A DNA stretch of 13,555 bases, taken from assembly GCA_964388435.1 (NCBI GenBank), contig CAYMAH010000047.1, forward strand, positions 1 to 13,555. The letters are read 5' to 3'. This document shows positions 1 through 5,797 of this stretch, piece by piece. The position numbers and the translations under genes were made by a program. The stretch comes from DTNV01 sp964388435. Its GTDB lineage: Archaea > Micrarchaeota > Micrarchaeia > Norongarragalinales > UBA8480. The notes below the pieces were generated by a model. The model was not told where the DNA came from and made no database searches. It worked only from the letters and a program-made list of their open reading frames with translations. Each line of letters begins with the position of its first letter. The first letter of the stretch is position 1.

Positions 1-1
1 A

Positions 2-484
2 AGCGAGATCAAAACCATTCCAGAGTTGAAGTCAATGGTCAACCCCTCTGATGAGAACATTATTTCAGTGAGAACTAACCTTCAAGCTGAAACAGATGAG
101 GATTTCGCCAGAAAAGCATTCGATTTCGTGAGAAAAATTGAACTCGCAGAACTCGATTCAGACGTTTCATTCTGGCTTTCCCCCAAGGAGATTCTTGAAG
201 TGAACGCTTCAGACTCGTTCGACAAAGCGATTTTTTTATGCTCCCTTCTGAAAAGCAGAGGTTTGAAAGCGAAAATAAGAGTGCTCGAGTTTTCAGATAG
301 TTCAAGAAGGCCAATAGTAATATTTGAATTGAATGAGAAAACTTTCACAGCCGAGCCAACCGAAGGGATTCTTGAGGAGAAAACCCCCGATGATTTTTCA
401 AAAAACCTAAAAATAGGTGATTCCGTCTTCGTTAAAGCCCTTTTCGACTTCGACGACAAGGATTACGAGGATTTTCAGCAATAA
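2..484 (+). CDS. Transglutaminase-like fold protein, 5'-truncated by window, nucleophile apparently lost
   Basis: The reading frame is open to the window edge, so the real start lies upstream; the in-frame TTG at 26 and ATG at 35 are probably internal. The visible residues carry the pattern of the transglutaminase/protease-like core: a helix ending in FVRKIELAEL, then a WLSPKEIL segment, then DSFDKAIFLCSLLKSRGLKAK. The last corresponds to the family's usual 'GDC-x-DKA-x-LL-x-x-LL-x-x-x-GI-x-A'. In active enzymes the second residue of that motif region is the catalytic Cys; here it is Ser, and no convincing His follows in the later strand (RRPIVIFEL). The protein is therefore probably a non-catalytic binding or scaffolding version. 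The C-terminus is acidic (DFDDKDYEDFQQ). It ends 58 bp before rpoK. Fold assignment is by motif only and could be wrong. Confidence 0.5.
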   Translation, partial: SEIKTIPELKSMVNPSDENIISVRTNLQAETDEDFARKAFDFVRKIELAELDSDVSFWLSPKEILEVNASDSFDKAIFLCSLLKSRGLKAKIRVLEFSDSSRRPIVIFELNEKTFTAEPTEGILEEKTPDDFSKNLKIGDSVFVKALFDFDDKDYEDFQQ

Positions 485-507
485 GAATTTAAATTTTGCC
501 TAGCATA

Positions 508-515
508 ATTTAAAT
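508..515 (+). promoter_or_regulatory. TATA box for rpoK
   Basis: ATTTAAAT lies with its centre about 31 bp upstream of the rpoK ATG. This is the spacing expected for an archaeal TATA box driving a transcript with a leader of only a few bases. Confidence 0.4.
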
Positions 516-542
516 CATTAATAAAATAAGGTTATTTTTCTA

Positions 543-710
543 ATGAAAGAAGAACTCACCAAATATGAAGTTGCAAGGATAATAGGAGCTAGAGCGCTTC
601 AACTATCCCAAGGCGCGCCTCCGTTGATAGAAGTCAAAGAGCCGTCCCCTCTTGAAATAGCCGAGTTGGAGTTCAAGAAAAACGTCATCCCTCTCCACGT
701 GGTCAGGTAG
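543..710 (+). CDS. rpoK: DNA-directed RNA polymerase subunit K (Rpb6/omega homologue)
   Basis: This 55-residue protein is a small stable subunit of archaeal RNA polymerase that helps assemble and hold the large subunit, like bacterial omega and eukaryotic Rpb6. The sequence shows the family signature: TKYEVARIIGARALQLSQGAPP followed by an acidic linker, then PLEIAELEF and a C-terminal strand with IPLHVVR. Length is typical for archaeal RpoK. The ATG at 543 starts directly with the conserved region (MKEELTKYEV). The gene stands alone behind its own TATA box, and its last 8 bases overlap the end of the convergent ksgA. It is short enough to be missed by length-filtered ORF callers. Confidence 0.93.
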   Translation: MKEELTKYEVARIIGARALQLSQGAPPLIEVKEPSPLEIAELEFKKNVIPLHVVR

Positions 711-1395
711 GCTTAACGATGTTGCTTATTTTTTTAATCTCTTCAATTTCAATATTCCTGGCGTTTTTAAGAAAAACAAGGTCTGAATTTATTTTGAAAC
801 CCTCTCTCTTCAAAACCTTTCCAATATTCTGATTCTTATGCTGAAAAATCAAATTCACTACCTTCCAATCCAAATCAGTGCTTAAAACGGGCTTCCTGTT
901 TTTTTCCAATTCGACAACCGCTGAAAAAATCTTGGGTTTGGGATTGAAAAACTCTCCGGGCAGCACTTTCAAAACCTTGCAATCCCCAACGTTTTGAACA
1001 TTAACACTCAACTTCGAGTAATCTTTGCTTTCTGGTCTTGCAGTCATTCTCTTGGCAAGCTCTTTCTGAACGGTGAAAACAGCTCTTTTAGTGTTTGAAT
1101 TCAGAAATTTGATTACTATCTGAGAAGAAACATTGTAAGGAAGGTTTCCAACAATAAAATCATAATCATTAAAATTCTCTTCCAAAGCGTCTCCCACGAT
1201 CACTTTAACTCCTTTCACATCAATGCTTTCAGCAAGTTTCTTGCTAAGTTCAATAGTCGTTACTTTCCCTTTATCAACAAGATACCTTGTCAACTCTCCA
1301 TGTCCGCCGCCTATTTCTAGGATTTTCCCTTTTACAAGATCTGCGATTAATTTTAGTGTTTGTTCATCTTTTAGAAAAACTTGATTTGTCCTCAC
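703..1395 (-). CDS. ksgA: rRNA adenine dimethyltransferase KsgA/Dim1
   Basis: Uses SAM to N6,N6-dimethylate two adjacent adenines in helix 45 of 16S rRNA during late small-subunit maturation. Motifs seen: NQVFLKDE at residues 4-11 (the family's 'GQ-x-FL-x-D' entry motif), LEIGGGHGELT at 26-36 (SAM motif I), the acidic ribose-binding Glu in TTIEL near 49, GDAL at 69-72, and the catalytic motif IV NLPYNVSS at 84-91. At 230 aa it is somewhat short for the family (about 260-280), mainly in the C-terminal helical domain. The start is GTG at 1395, two bases past the end of the Nudix gene stop (1397), so the two are translationally linked. It is last in a three-gene operon and converges on rpoK with an 8-bp overlap of coding ends. 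Confidence 0.93.
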   Translation of the reverse strand: MRTNQVFLKDEQTLKLIADLVKGKILEIGGGHGELTRYLVDKGKVTTIELSKKLAESIDVKGVKVIVGDALEENFNDYDFIVGNLPYNVSSQIVIKFLNSNTKRAVFTVQKELAKRMTARPESKDYSKLSVNVQNVGDCKVLKVLPGEFFNPKPKIFSAVVELEKNRKPVLSTDLDWKVVNLIFQHKNQNIGKVLKREGFKINSDLVFLKNARNIEIEEIKKISNIVKPT

Positions 1396-1396
1396 G

Positions 1397-1819
1397 TCAA
1401 AAACCGTTTGGATATTTTTTCAAGAAATCCTTTATTATACCGATTGAGTAAGGTTCAACAAACATTTTAAGGGCTTCCTTAGGGTAAACCCAAACAAAAC
1501 TTTCAGCCTCATCATTCAACTTCACTTTTTTGGATTTGGTCTTGCACGCAAAGTTAAAAAATAAAAAATGTCTTTTCTTCCAAAAGTTTTTGTCGTAGAT
1601 GAATTCTTGAAAATTTATGAATCTTATATCAAAAATTTTCAATCCAGTCTCTTCCATAACCTCCCTTTCCACCGTGTCAATCATACGCTCCCCTAACTCT
1701 ATATGACCTCCTGGCAGAACGTACATATTTTTCCACTTATGAGACTTTGTAAGGAACATTCTTCCCTCGGTATTTAAAATCAGCACTCCGACAGTAGGTT
1801 CTGGGAAAACCTGCTTCAT
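1397..1819 (-). CDS. Nudix hydrolase
   Basis: A 140-residue Nudix-fold pyrophosphohydrolase. The 23-residue Nudix box is complete at residues 38-60: Gly38, Glu44, then REVMEETGL at 52-60, giving G-x5-E-x7-RE-U-x-EE-x-G-U. Its glutamates bind Mg2+ for hydrolysis of nucleoside diphosphates linked to another group. The single-domain size and LPGGHIELGE start of the box resemble MutT/ADP-ribose-type members, but substrate cannot be read from sequence. It lies between a ferritin-like gene and ksgA, its ATG directly abutting the upstream TAA. Adjacency to ferritin and, divergently, AP endonuclease makes oxidised-nucleotide clean-up a reasonable inference, not a demonstration. Confidence 0.9.
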   Translation of the reverse strand: MKQVFPEPTVGVLILNTEGRMFLTKSHKWKNMYVLPGGHIELGERMIDTVEREVMEETGLKIFDIRFINFQEFIYDKNFWKKRHFLFFNFACKTKSKKVKLNDEAESFVWVYPKEALKMFVEPYSIGIIKDFLKKYPNGF

Positions 1820-2059
1820 TTACAATTCCTCTTTTTTGAATTTCTCATCCTGAACTTTGTCGAGCTTTCTTAAAAGTTTTGTGAGCTCGGCGGTGTGCTC
1901 CTTCTCATCGTTCATGATGTGAGTCAAAACTTCCTTCAGTTCCTCATTCTTGCTTTCATCAATGTGAGCCTGGTATTGAATGATAGCGTCCTGCTCTCCC
2001 ATGATATCGGACCTTATCTTCTCAGCGTCTTTTTTTGTTGCGTTCAAATCGTAAACCAT
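1820..2059 (-). CDS. Short ferritin-like protein resembling encapsulated ferritin (EncFtn)
   Basis: A 79-residue all-helical protein with a di-iron pattern: Glu22, Tyr29 (GEQDAIIQY), then Glu52 and His55 (DEKEH). The spacings Glu-to-Tyr 7, Glu-to-Glu 30 and E-x2-H match those I recall for EncFtn of Rhodospirillum rubrum (Glu32, Tyr39, Glu62, His65). Like EncFtn it has half the helices of a classical ferritin, so the metal site would form between two subunits of a dimer. Likely role: ferrous iron oxidation or binding. No encapsulin shell gene is in the window, and the charged C-terminus (DEKFKKEEL) does not look like a typical encapsulin-targeting peptide. It is first in an operon with the Nudix hydrolase and ksgA; a short rubrerythrin-like protein is the alternative name. 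Confidence 0.78.
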   Translation of the reverse strand: MVYDLNATKKDAEKIRSDIMGEQDAIIQYQAHIDESKNEELKEVLTHIMNDEKEHTAELTKLLRKLDKVQDEKFKKEEL

Positions 2060-2080
2060 GTTTTTAATTAAAACAACACT

Positions 2081-2092
2081 TATTTTTAAACC
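2081..2092. promoter_or_regulatory. Shared TATA-like box between divergent ferritin and endonuclease IV genes
   Basis: TATTTTTAAACC is roughly symmetric when read on either strand. Its centre is about 26 bp from the ferritin-like start at 2059 (minus) and about 32 bp from the nfo start at 2118 (plus). Both transcripts could therefore be leaderless or nearly so from one central element. Assignment is by position and base composition only. Confidence 0.35.
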
Positions 2093-2117
2093 TTCTTTTA
2101 CAATTTAATATCTTGAA

Positions 2118-2954
2118 ATGATGATTTTTGGAACTGCTGGAAAGCCGTTGCAGTGCAAAGACGAATCAAGCCTTGAAGCGGTTGAATGCGTTAAAAAACT
2201 GAACCTAGATGCTATGGAACTCGAGTTTGTGCACGGGTGTAAAATGAAGCCTGAAAACGCAAAGCTTATTGGAATCAAAGCAAAAGATTTCAACATAAAA
2301 TTAAGCGCCCACGCTTCTTATTACCTAAATTTAATATCGCCCAAAAAAGAAATAGTCGAGAAGAGCATTAAGGAATTAATCACCACTGGCAGGGTTTTAA
2401 CGGCGGCCAAAGCAGAAAGGCTCGTCCTTCACTCGGGATTCTACCTTGAAATGTCCAAAGAAAACGCTTACAATGAAATGAAAAAAATATTCCTCAAGCT
2501 CATAGAAATTTTTAAAAGCGAAAACCTGACTGCGATTTTATCGCCCGAGCTGACTGGAAAGCCCACTCAGTTTGGCTCTCTGGAAGAATTGTACTCTCTA
2601 TCTGAAGAGATTGGATATGAAGATTTTAAGCCAACGATAGATTTCGCGCACTACCACGCAAGGGAAAACGGAAAGATAAAAACAAAAGAAGATTACTCGA
2701 AAATCTTTGAGCTGGTGGAGAAAAAAGTGGGAAAGAAAGGCCTTCAAACACTCCACTGCCACATGTCGAGCATTCATTTCACGGAAAAAGGAGAGAGAAA
2801 CCACTTGACTATGGACCATGACGTTCCGCCGTTCAAGCTGCTTGCGCAAGCCTTGAAAGAATTTAATTGCAGTGGAACGATAATATGCGAGTCCCCAAAC
2901 ATTGAACAAGACGCGTTGTACATGAAAAAAACTTACGAAAGAGTGTCTAATTAA
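2118..2954 (+). CDS. nfo: Endonuclease IV (AP endonuclease, Nfo family)
   Basis: Cuts DNA 5' of abasic sites in base excision repair, using a trinuclear Zn site in a TIM barrel. At 278 aa it matches the family length (about 280). Candidate ligands occur in order: His65 (SAHASYY), His105 (VLHSG), Glu144 (PELTGK), Asp175 and His178 (TIDFAHYHA), His213/215 (LHCHMS), His229 with Asp233/His234, and Glu258 (CESP). The spacing agrees closely with E. coli Nfo. Two adjacent ATG codons (2118, 2121) are possible starts. It is transcribed away from the ferritin/Nudix/ksgA operon across a 58-bp gap, and is followed by a noncoding region with a hairpin RNA candidate. Confidence 0.92.
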   Translation: MMIFGTAGKPLQCKDESSLEAVECVKKLNLDAMELEFVHGCKMKPENAKLIGIKAKDFNIKLSAHASYYLNLISPKKEIVEKSIKELITTGRVLTAAKAERLVLHSGFYLEMSKENAYNEMKKIFLKLIEIFKSENLTAILSPELTGKPTQFGSLEELYSLSEEIGYEDFKPTIDFAHYHARENGKIKTKEDYSKIFELVEKKVGKKGLQTLHCHMSSIHFTEKGERNHLTMDHDVPPFKLLAQALKEFNCSGTIICESPNIEQDALYMKKTYERVSN

Positions 2955-2973
2955 TCACACTTCCGCCAAAAAA

Positions 2974-2983
2974 GCTTAAAAAA
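2974..2983 (+). promoter_or_regulatory. TATA-like box upstream of hairpin RNA candidate
   Basis: GCTTAAAAAA, preceded by an A-rich stretch that could serve as a BRE, sits about 22-26 bp ahead of position 3001, where the inverted-repeat element begins. This is the spacing expected if the element is transcribed from its first base pairs. Confidence 0.35.
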
Positions 2984-3000
2984 CCAAAACGCAAAGTATT

Positions 3001-3071
3001 GGCAACTGGTTTAAGGCAGTGAAGATCGCGGTCTTATTTAATGCGACTACTACAACCTCAAACCAGTTTCC
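3001..3071 (+). ncRNA. Candidate small structured RNA (long closing stem)
   Basis: The 220-bp gap between nfo and the next gene holds a 71-nt element whose ends pair: GG, mismatch, the perfect 9-mer AACTGGTTT (3004-3012) against AAACCAGTT, then mismatch and AGG against CCT. This gives about 14 pairs with two 1x1 mismatches. Inside is a second short stem, AAGA against TCTT, with a CGCG-centred loop. A TATA-like box lies about 22-26 bp upstream. No ACA box follows the stem, no clear C/D boxes are visible, and no tRNA features are found, so the class is unknown. A DNA-level inverted repeat or a small mobile element is the alternative; the strand is set only by the promoter. Confidence 0.4.
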
Positions 3072-3107
3072 TTACTTTAAAATTCTGTATTTAAAATCGA
3101 AGGTTTT

Positions 3108-3119
3108 GTGAAATTTCAC
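3108..3119. promoter_or_regulatory. Perfect 12-bp palindrome GTGAAATTTCAC, possible operator
   Basis: A fully symmetric 12-mer lies about 57 bp upstream of the 3176 start and just upstream of its likely TATA region (3131-3150). Its size and position suit a dimeric winged-helix or HTH regulator site controlling the csl4 operon. Only one copy was found by eye. Confidence 0.25.
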
Positions 3120-3175
3120 CCATCGAAAACGTTAAAAACATACTTTAATTAAAAATTAACTGGTGATATTTTACT

Positions 3176-3547
3176 ATGCCAAAGGAAATAGATGAGATGA
3201 ACTCTCAGGAAGCTTACTTAGAAGGAAGGCTTTTGGGTTTAAACGAACTTATCTCAATACTAAAAGACGCGATGCAAAGCGACAAAATTGACCAGAGCAT
3301 TCTAGTCAAATCGATAGTACTTCACATTTCAAACGAAATGAGTTCCATATTAAATGAGCTGAAAGAAGAGCACGGTGAGCACCCCATCATTCAGAAAGCT
3401 GAAAAGCAGACTGAAAAAATGAACAGTGAAGCCGAAGCAACGGACGGAGTCAAAGACGAAAAAGCGGTTGAAACACTAAAAAAGAACGTCAACGTGGCAG
3501 ATGACTTGATGAAAAACCTGCTTTCGCTTAAAGAAAACCAAGAGTGA
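3176..3547 (+). CDS. Hypothetical helical, acidic protein (first gene of csl4 operon)
   Basis: A 123-residue, highly charged protein with no recognised motif. Predicted features by eye: a helical N-terminal half with leucine/isoleucine spacing (LEGRLLGLNELISILKDAM; ILVKSIVLHISNEM), an Glu/Lys-rich middle, and a C-terminal helix (VADDLMKNLLSLKE). No Cys, no membrane segment and no signal peptide, so it should be cytosolic and may be coiled-coil or oligomeric. The ATG is supported by GGTGAT at 3162-3167, eight bases upstream. It ends nine bases before csl4, so the two are probably co-transcribed and it could be an exosome- or RNA-associated partner (inference from context only). Confidence 0.75.
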   Translation: MPKEIDEMNSQEAYLEGRLLGLNELISILKDAMQSDKIDQSILVKSIVLHISNEMSSILNELKEEHGEHPIIQKAEKQTEKMNSEAEATDGVKDEKAVETLKKNVNVADDLMKNLLSLKENQE

Positions 3548-3556
3548 TTAGAAAAA

Positions 3557-4108
3557 ATGCAGGTAACGCCGGGAGAGCAGCTAGCTTTTGAAGAAGAATT
3601 CATAGGGGGCAGGGGAACCTTCACAGAAAACGGCATTATTTACTCCTCAATCAAAGGAGAAAAAATCGAAGATCCAAAGACGAGAATGGTTTTAGTCAAA
3701 GGCAACGAGTTTGAGCTGGTCAAGCCAGGGGACGTGGTGGTGGGGATGGTAAGTTCAATCTCCAAACAAGTTGCTTCAATAGAAAGCATCACCCCTGAAG
3801 ACAGTTTCAAGTCATACCCCTCAATCAAAACCTTCCTAAGAATATCAGAACTATCAAACTCATACGCTGAAAGCATGAGAAGTTTCATAACAATAGGCGA
3901 CATAATAAAAGCTAGAATAATAGAAGTCAAAACCCTTGGAATTTACCTGACAATCAAACAACCTGAACTCGGAGTAGTCAGAACATACTGCACGAACTGC
4001 AAGTCAGAATTAACACTAAGAGGAAGGCTTTTGGTATGCTCAGAGTGCGGGGCAAAACAGCAGAGAAAAATGGCTTTGCCTTCAAATAATATTAACGCGC
4101 CGCAGTAG
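3557..4108 (+). CDS. csl4: Exosome RNA-binding cap subunit Csl4
   Basis: Csl4 sits on the Rrp41/Rrp42 ring of the archaeal exosome and guides RNA to 3'-5' degradation or tailing. Visible parts: an N-terminal beta domain (residues 1-60, PGEQLAFEEEF and MVLVKGNEFELVKPGDVV), an S1 RNA-binding domain (about 60-138), and a C-terminal zinc ribbon with Cys145, Cys148, Cys161 and Cys164 (CTNC and CSEC). Length (183 aa) is normal. Near the start, GAGTGAT at 3542-3548 may act as a weak ribosome site. The end is odd: the last three codons and the TAG lie inside the following tRNA-Phe gene, sharing 10 bases. The stop codon is formed by tRNA positions 8-10. Confidence 0.93.
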   Translation: MQVTPGEQLAFEEEFIGGRGTFTENGIIYSSIKGEKIEDPKTRMVLVKGNEFELVKPGDVVVGMVSSISKQVASIESITPEDSFKSYPSIKTFLRISELSNSYAESMRSFITIGDIIKARIIEVKTLGIYLTIKQPELGVVRTYCTNCKSELTLRGRLLVCSECGAKQQRKMALPSNNINAPQ

Positions 4109-4172
4109 CTCAGTCCGGGAGAGCGTTCGGCTGAAGACCGATGTGTCGCTGGTTCAAATCCGGCCTGCGGCA
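4099..4172 (+). tRNA. tRNA-Phe (anticodon GAA)
   Basis: A complete cloverleaf of 74 nt. Acceptor arm GCCGCAG pairs with CTGCGGC (4165-4171), discriminator A at 4172. D stem GCTC/GAGC, anticodon loop CTGAAGA with GAA at 4133-4135, T stem GCTGG/CCGGC (one T-G pair) enclosing TTCAAAT. Position 27-43 is a T-T mismatch at the top of the anticodon stem. No CCA is encoded and there is no intron. The first ten bases overlap the csl4 coding end, and the RNase Z gene starts 27 nt downstream. No TATA box stands at the right distance upstream, so the tRNA may be cut out of the csl4-rnz transcript. Confidence 0.93.
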
Positions 4173-4199
4173 TTTAAATTCTTCAAAAGGTTAAAAAAA

Positions 4200-5093
4200 A
4201 TGATAAGAGTTGTTGTGCTAGGTTCAAGTGCCAGCATGCCATCAAAAGACGAGTTTCCCTCATGTGTGGGAATCAAACATGGAGGCGTTTACTTGTTAGA
4301 CGCGTGCGAAGGACTGCAAAAACAATTAATGAAATTCAAGCTAAGCTACTTTCAAGTGAAAGCGGTTTTTATAACACACCTCCACTCCGATCACTTTCTA
4401 GGGCTTTTCGGTCTGATTCAATCCCTAAACATGAGCGGAAGAAAAGAAACCCTTCTAATCTACGGGCCGAAAGGAATCAAACACCTCCTTACATCCATTC
4501 TCATACTCAAACCTCTTCAGTCAAACTTCCCGGTTGAAATAATAGAAGTAAGCCAAAACAAAAAACCGTTCTACTCAAACGAGCTCTTTACAGTCAAAGC
4601 ATTCAAAACCCTCCACAACACAGAAGCTTTTGGCTATGTTCTTGAAACCCACCCTTACAGGCGCTTTGACATGCAGAAAGTGGAAAAGCTTAAAATACCA
4701 AGAAAATATCTTTCAGAAATACAGGAAAAAGGCTTCGCGGTGGTGGAAAAGAAAAAAATAACCTACAAAAATCTATCCTATCTAGCCAAGGGAAAAAAAA
4801 TAACATTCACGGGCGACACCAAGCAGTTTGCTGGGATAGCGTCAAAAGCTAAAAACTCGGACTTGCTGATCCACGACTCGACTTTCTCAGAAACTGAAAG
4901 AAAAACAGCCAGGGAAAAATTTCACTCAACCGCAACCGAAGCCGCGTTGAATGCCAAGAAAAGCAACTCCAAAAAACTCATGCTCACCCACTTCAGCAAC
5001 AGGTACGATGACTTAAACAAATTGCTTGAAGAAGCCAAAAAAATATTTCCAAACACGGTTCTAGCAAGAGAAGGAGAGGAGATACTTATATGA
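4200..5093 (+). CDS. rnz: tRNA 3'-processing endonuclease RNase Z
   Basis: Cleaves the 3' trailer from tRNA precursors directly after the discriminator base. A metallo-beta-lactamase fold of 297 aa with HLHSDH at residues 60-65 (His60, His62, Asp64, His65 as Zn ligands), His139 (TLHN), Asp206 (FTGDTK) and His264 (LTHFSNRY), all in family order; length is typical of the short RNase Z form. The frame remains open upstream into the tRNA, but MIRVVVLGSSASMPS is the natural N-terminus. AAAAGG nine bases ahead of the ATG at 4200 supports this start. It follows tRNA-Phe in the same direction and overlaps the next gene by four bases (ATGA). Confidence 0.94.
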   Translation: MIRVVVLGSSASMPSKDEFPSCVGIKHGGVYLLDACEGLQKQLMKFKLSYFQVKAVFITHLHSDHFLGLFGLIQSLNMSGRKETLLIYGPKGIKHLLTSILILKPLQSNFPVEIIEVSQNKKPFYSNELFTVKAFKTLHNTEAFGYVLETHPYRRFDMQKVEKLKIPRKYLSEIQEKGFAVVEKKKITYKNLSYLAKGKKITFTGDTKQFAGIASKAKNSDLLIHDSTFSETERKTAREKFHSTATEAALNAKKSNSKKLMLTHFSNRYDDLNKLLEEAKKIFPNTVLAREGEEILI

Positions 5094-5569
5094 ACAAAGA
5101 ATTAATTCTATACGCCGTTATAGTAATCGTTGTCGCTTCAATCGCATTCCTAGCGTTTTCAAATTCAAGTAAATTCCAATTAATATACGGAATACCGGTC
5201 TACAGCAACGGGAATCCATTGACAATTGGAAAAAACGCTCTCAACAATTCAATAATACTTCAAGAACGACTTTACTCCGGAAACGATTCAAGAAACAGCG
5301 TGGTTGCAATAGCTTCAGCTCAAATAGCAGTTGCAAATAAAATATTCAACCACTCCACTTCAGTGTACGGAGTGGTGGGAAATCAAACCATCGGATGCAA
5401 TTCCAACAATTCAAACTGCGGCTACCCTCAAATCGTCGTCGAAGTCGGGAATTGTAACTGCGTTCAAATATTCCCCAAACAAATAATATTCAACGGAAAC
5501 TCCTCCTTCCTAGAGTCAAACGCCGTCAACTTCGGAAATCTTATTGCGGACATATACCAAAATGGTTAA
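5090..5569 (+). CDS. Membrane-anchored extracytoplasmic protein of unknown function
   Basis: A 159-residue protein with one N-terminal hydrophobic helix (residues about 6-25, preceded by Lys) acting as a signal anchor, and a polar, Asn-rich exported domain. Several N-x-S/T sequons are present (NNS, NDS, NHS, NQT, NSS), along with a cluster of four or more cysteines (GCN, NCG, NCNC), which suggests disulphides. No enzyme motif recognised. It overlaps rnz by ATGA, so it is translated with it, although its location outside the membrane gives no obvious functional link. It faces the T4SS-like operon tail-to-tail across 14 bp. Confidence 0.8.
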   Translation: MNKELILYAVIVIVVASIAFLAFSNSSKFQLIYGIPVYSNGNPLTIGKNALNNSIILQERLYSGNDSRNSVVAIASAQIAVANKIFNHSTSVYGVVGNQTIGCNSNNSNCGYPQIVVEVGNCNCVQIFPKQIIFNGNSSFLESNAVNFGNLIADIYQNG

Positions 5570-5583
5570 TACCTATAATTAAA

Positions 5584-5790
5584 TCAGATTTTCAAAAGCG
5601 CTATGTTAGCCAAAATCACAATTATAGCCAACTCAAGAAAAACAAGCTTTAGAAGATTGAAACCATTAAAGTAAAAATCTACAATCGTGATAATGCTCAT
5701 TAAAAAAAGGATTGACAGCATGCTTTTCCTGTTTATTCCAATTATTTTTTCGCTTATTTTCTTTTCTATCCTTCTTTTCCACTCAAACAT
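5584..5790 (-). CDS. Small two-TM membrane protein at end of T4SS-like operon
   Basis: A 68-residue protein with a basic amphipathic N-terminus (KRRIEKKISEKIIGINRK) followed by two hydrophobic segments (about 24-40 and 46-68), a hairpin in the membrane. It begins seven bases after the VirB4 stop on the same strand, so it is likely the last gene of that operon. The tiny two-TM type and location recall accessory subunits such as CedA2 of the crenarchaeal DNA import system, but no sequence relationship can be claimed. Being short and low in complexity, it could also be a chance ORF. Confidence 0.55.
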   Translation of the reverse strand: MFEWKRRIEKKISEKIIGINRKSMLSILFLMSIITIVDFYFNGFNLLKLVFLELAIIVILANIALLKI

Positions 5791-5797
5791 TTTTCAT

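Noticed and set aside
4143..4199. Upstream extension of RNase Z to a GTG inside the tRNA
   Set aside because: The extension is tRNA sequence; the ATG at 4200 has an SD-like AAAAGG and gives the normal family N-terminus.
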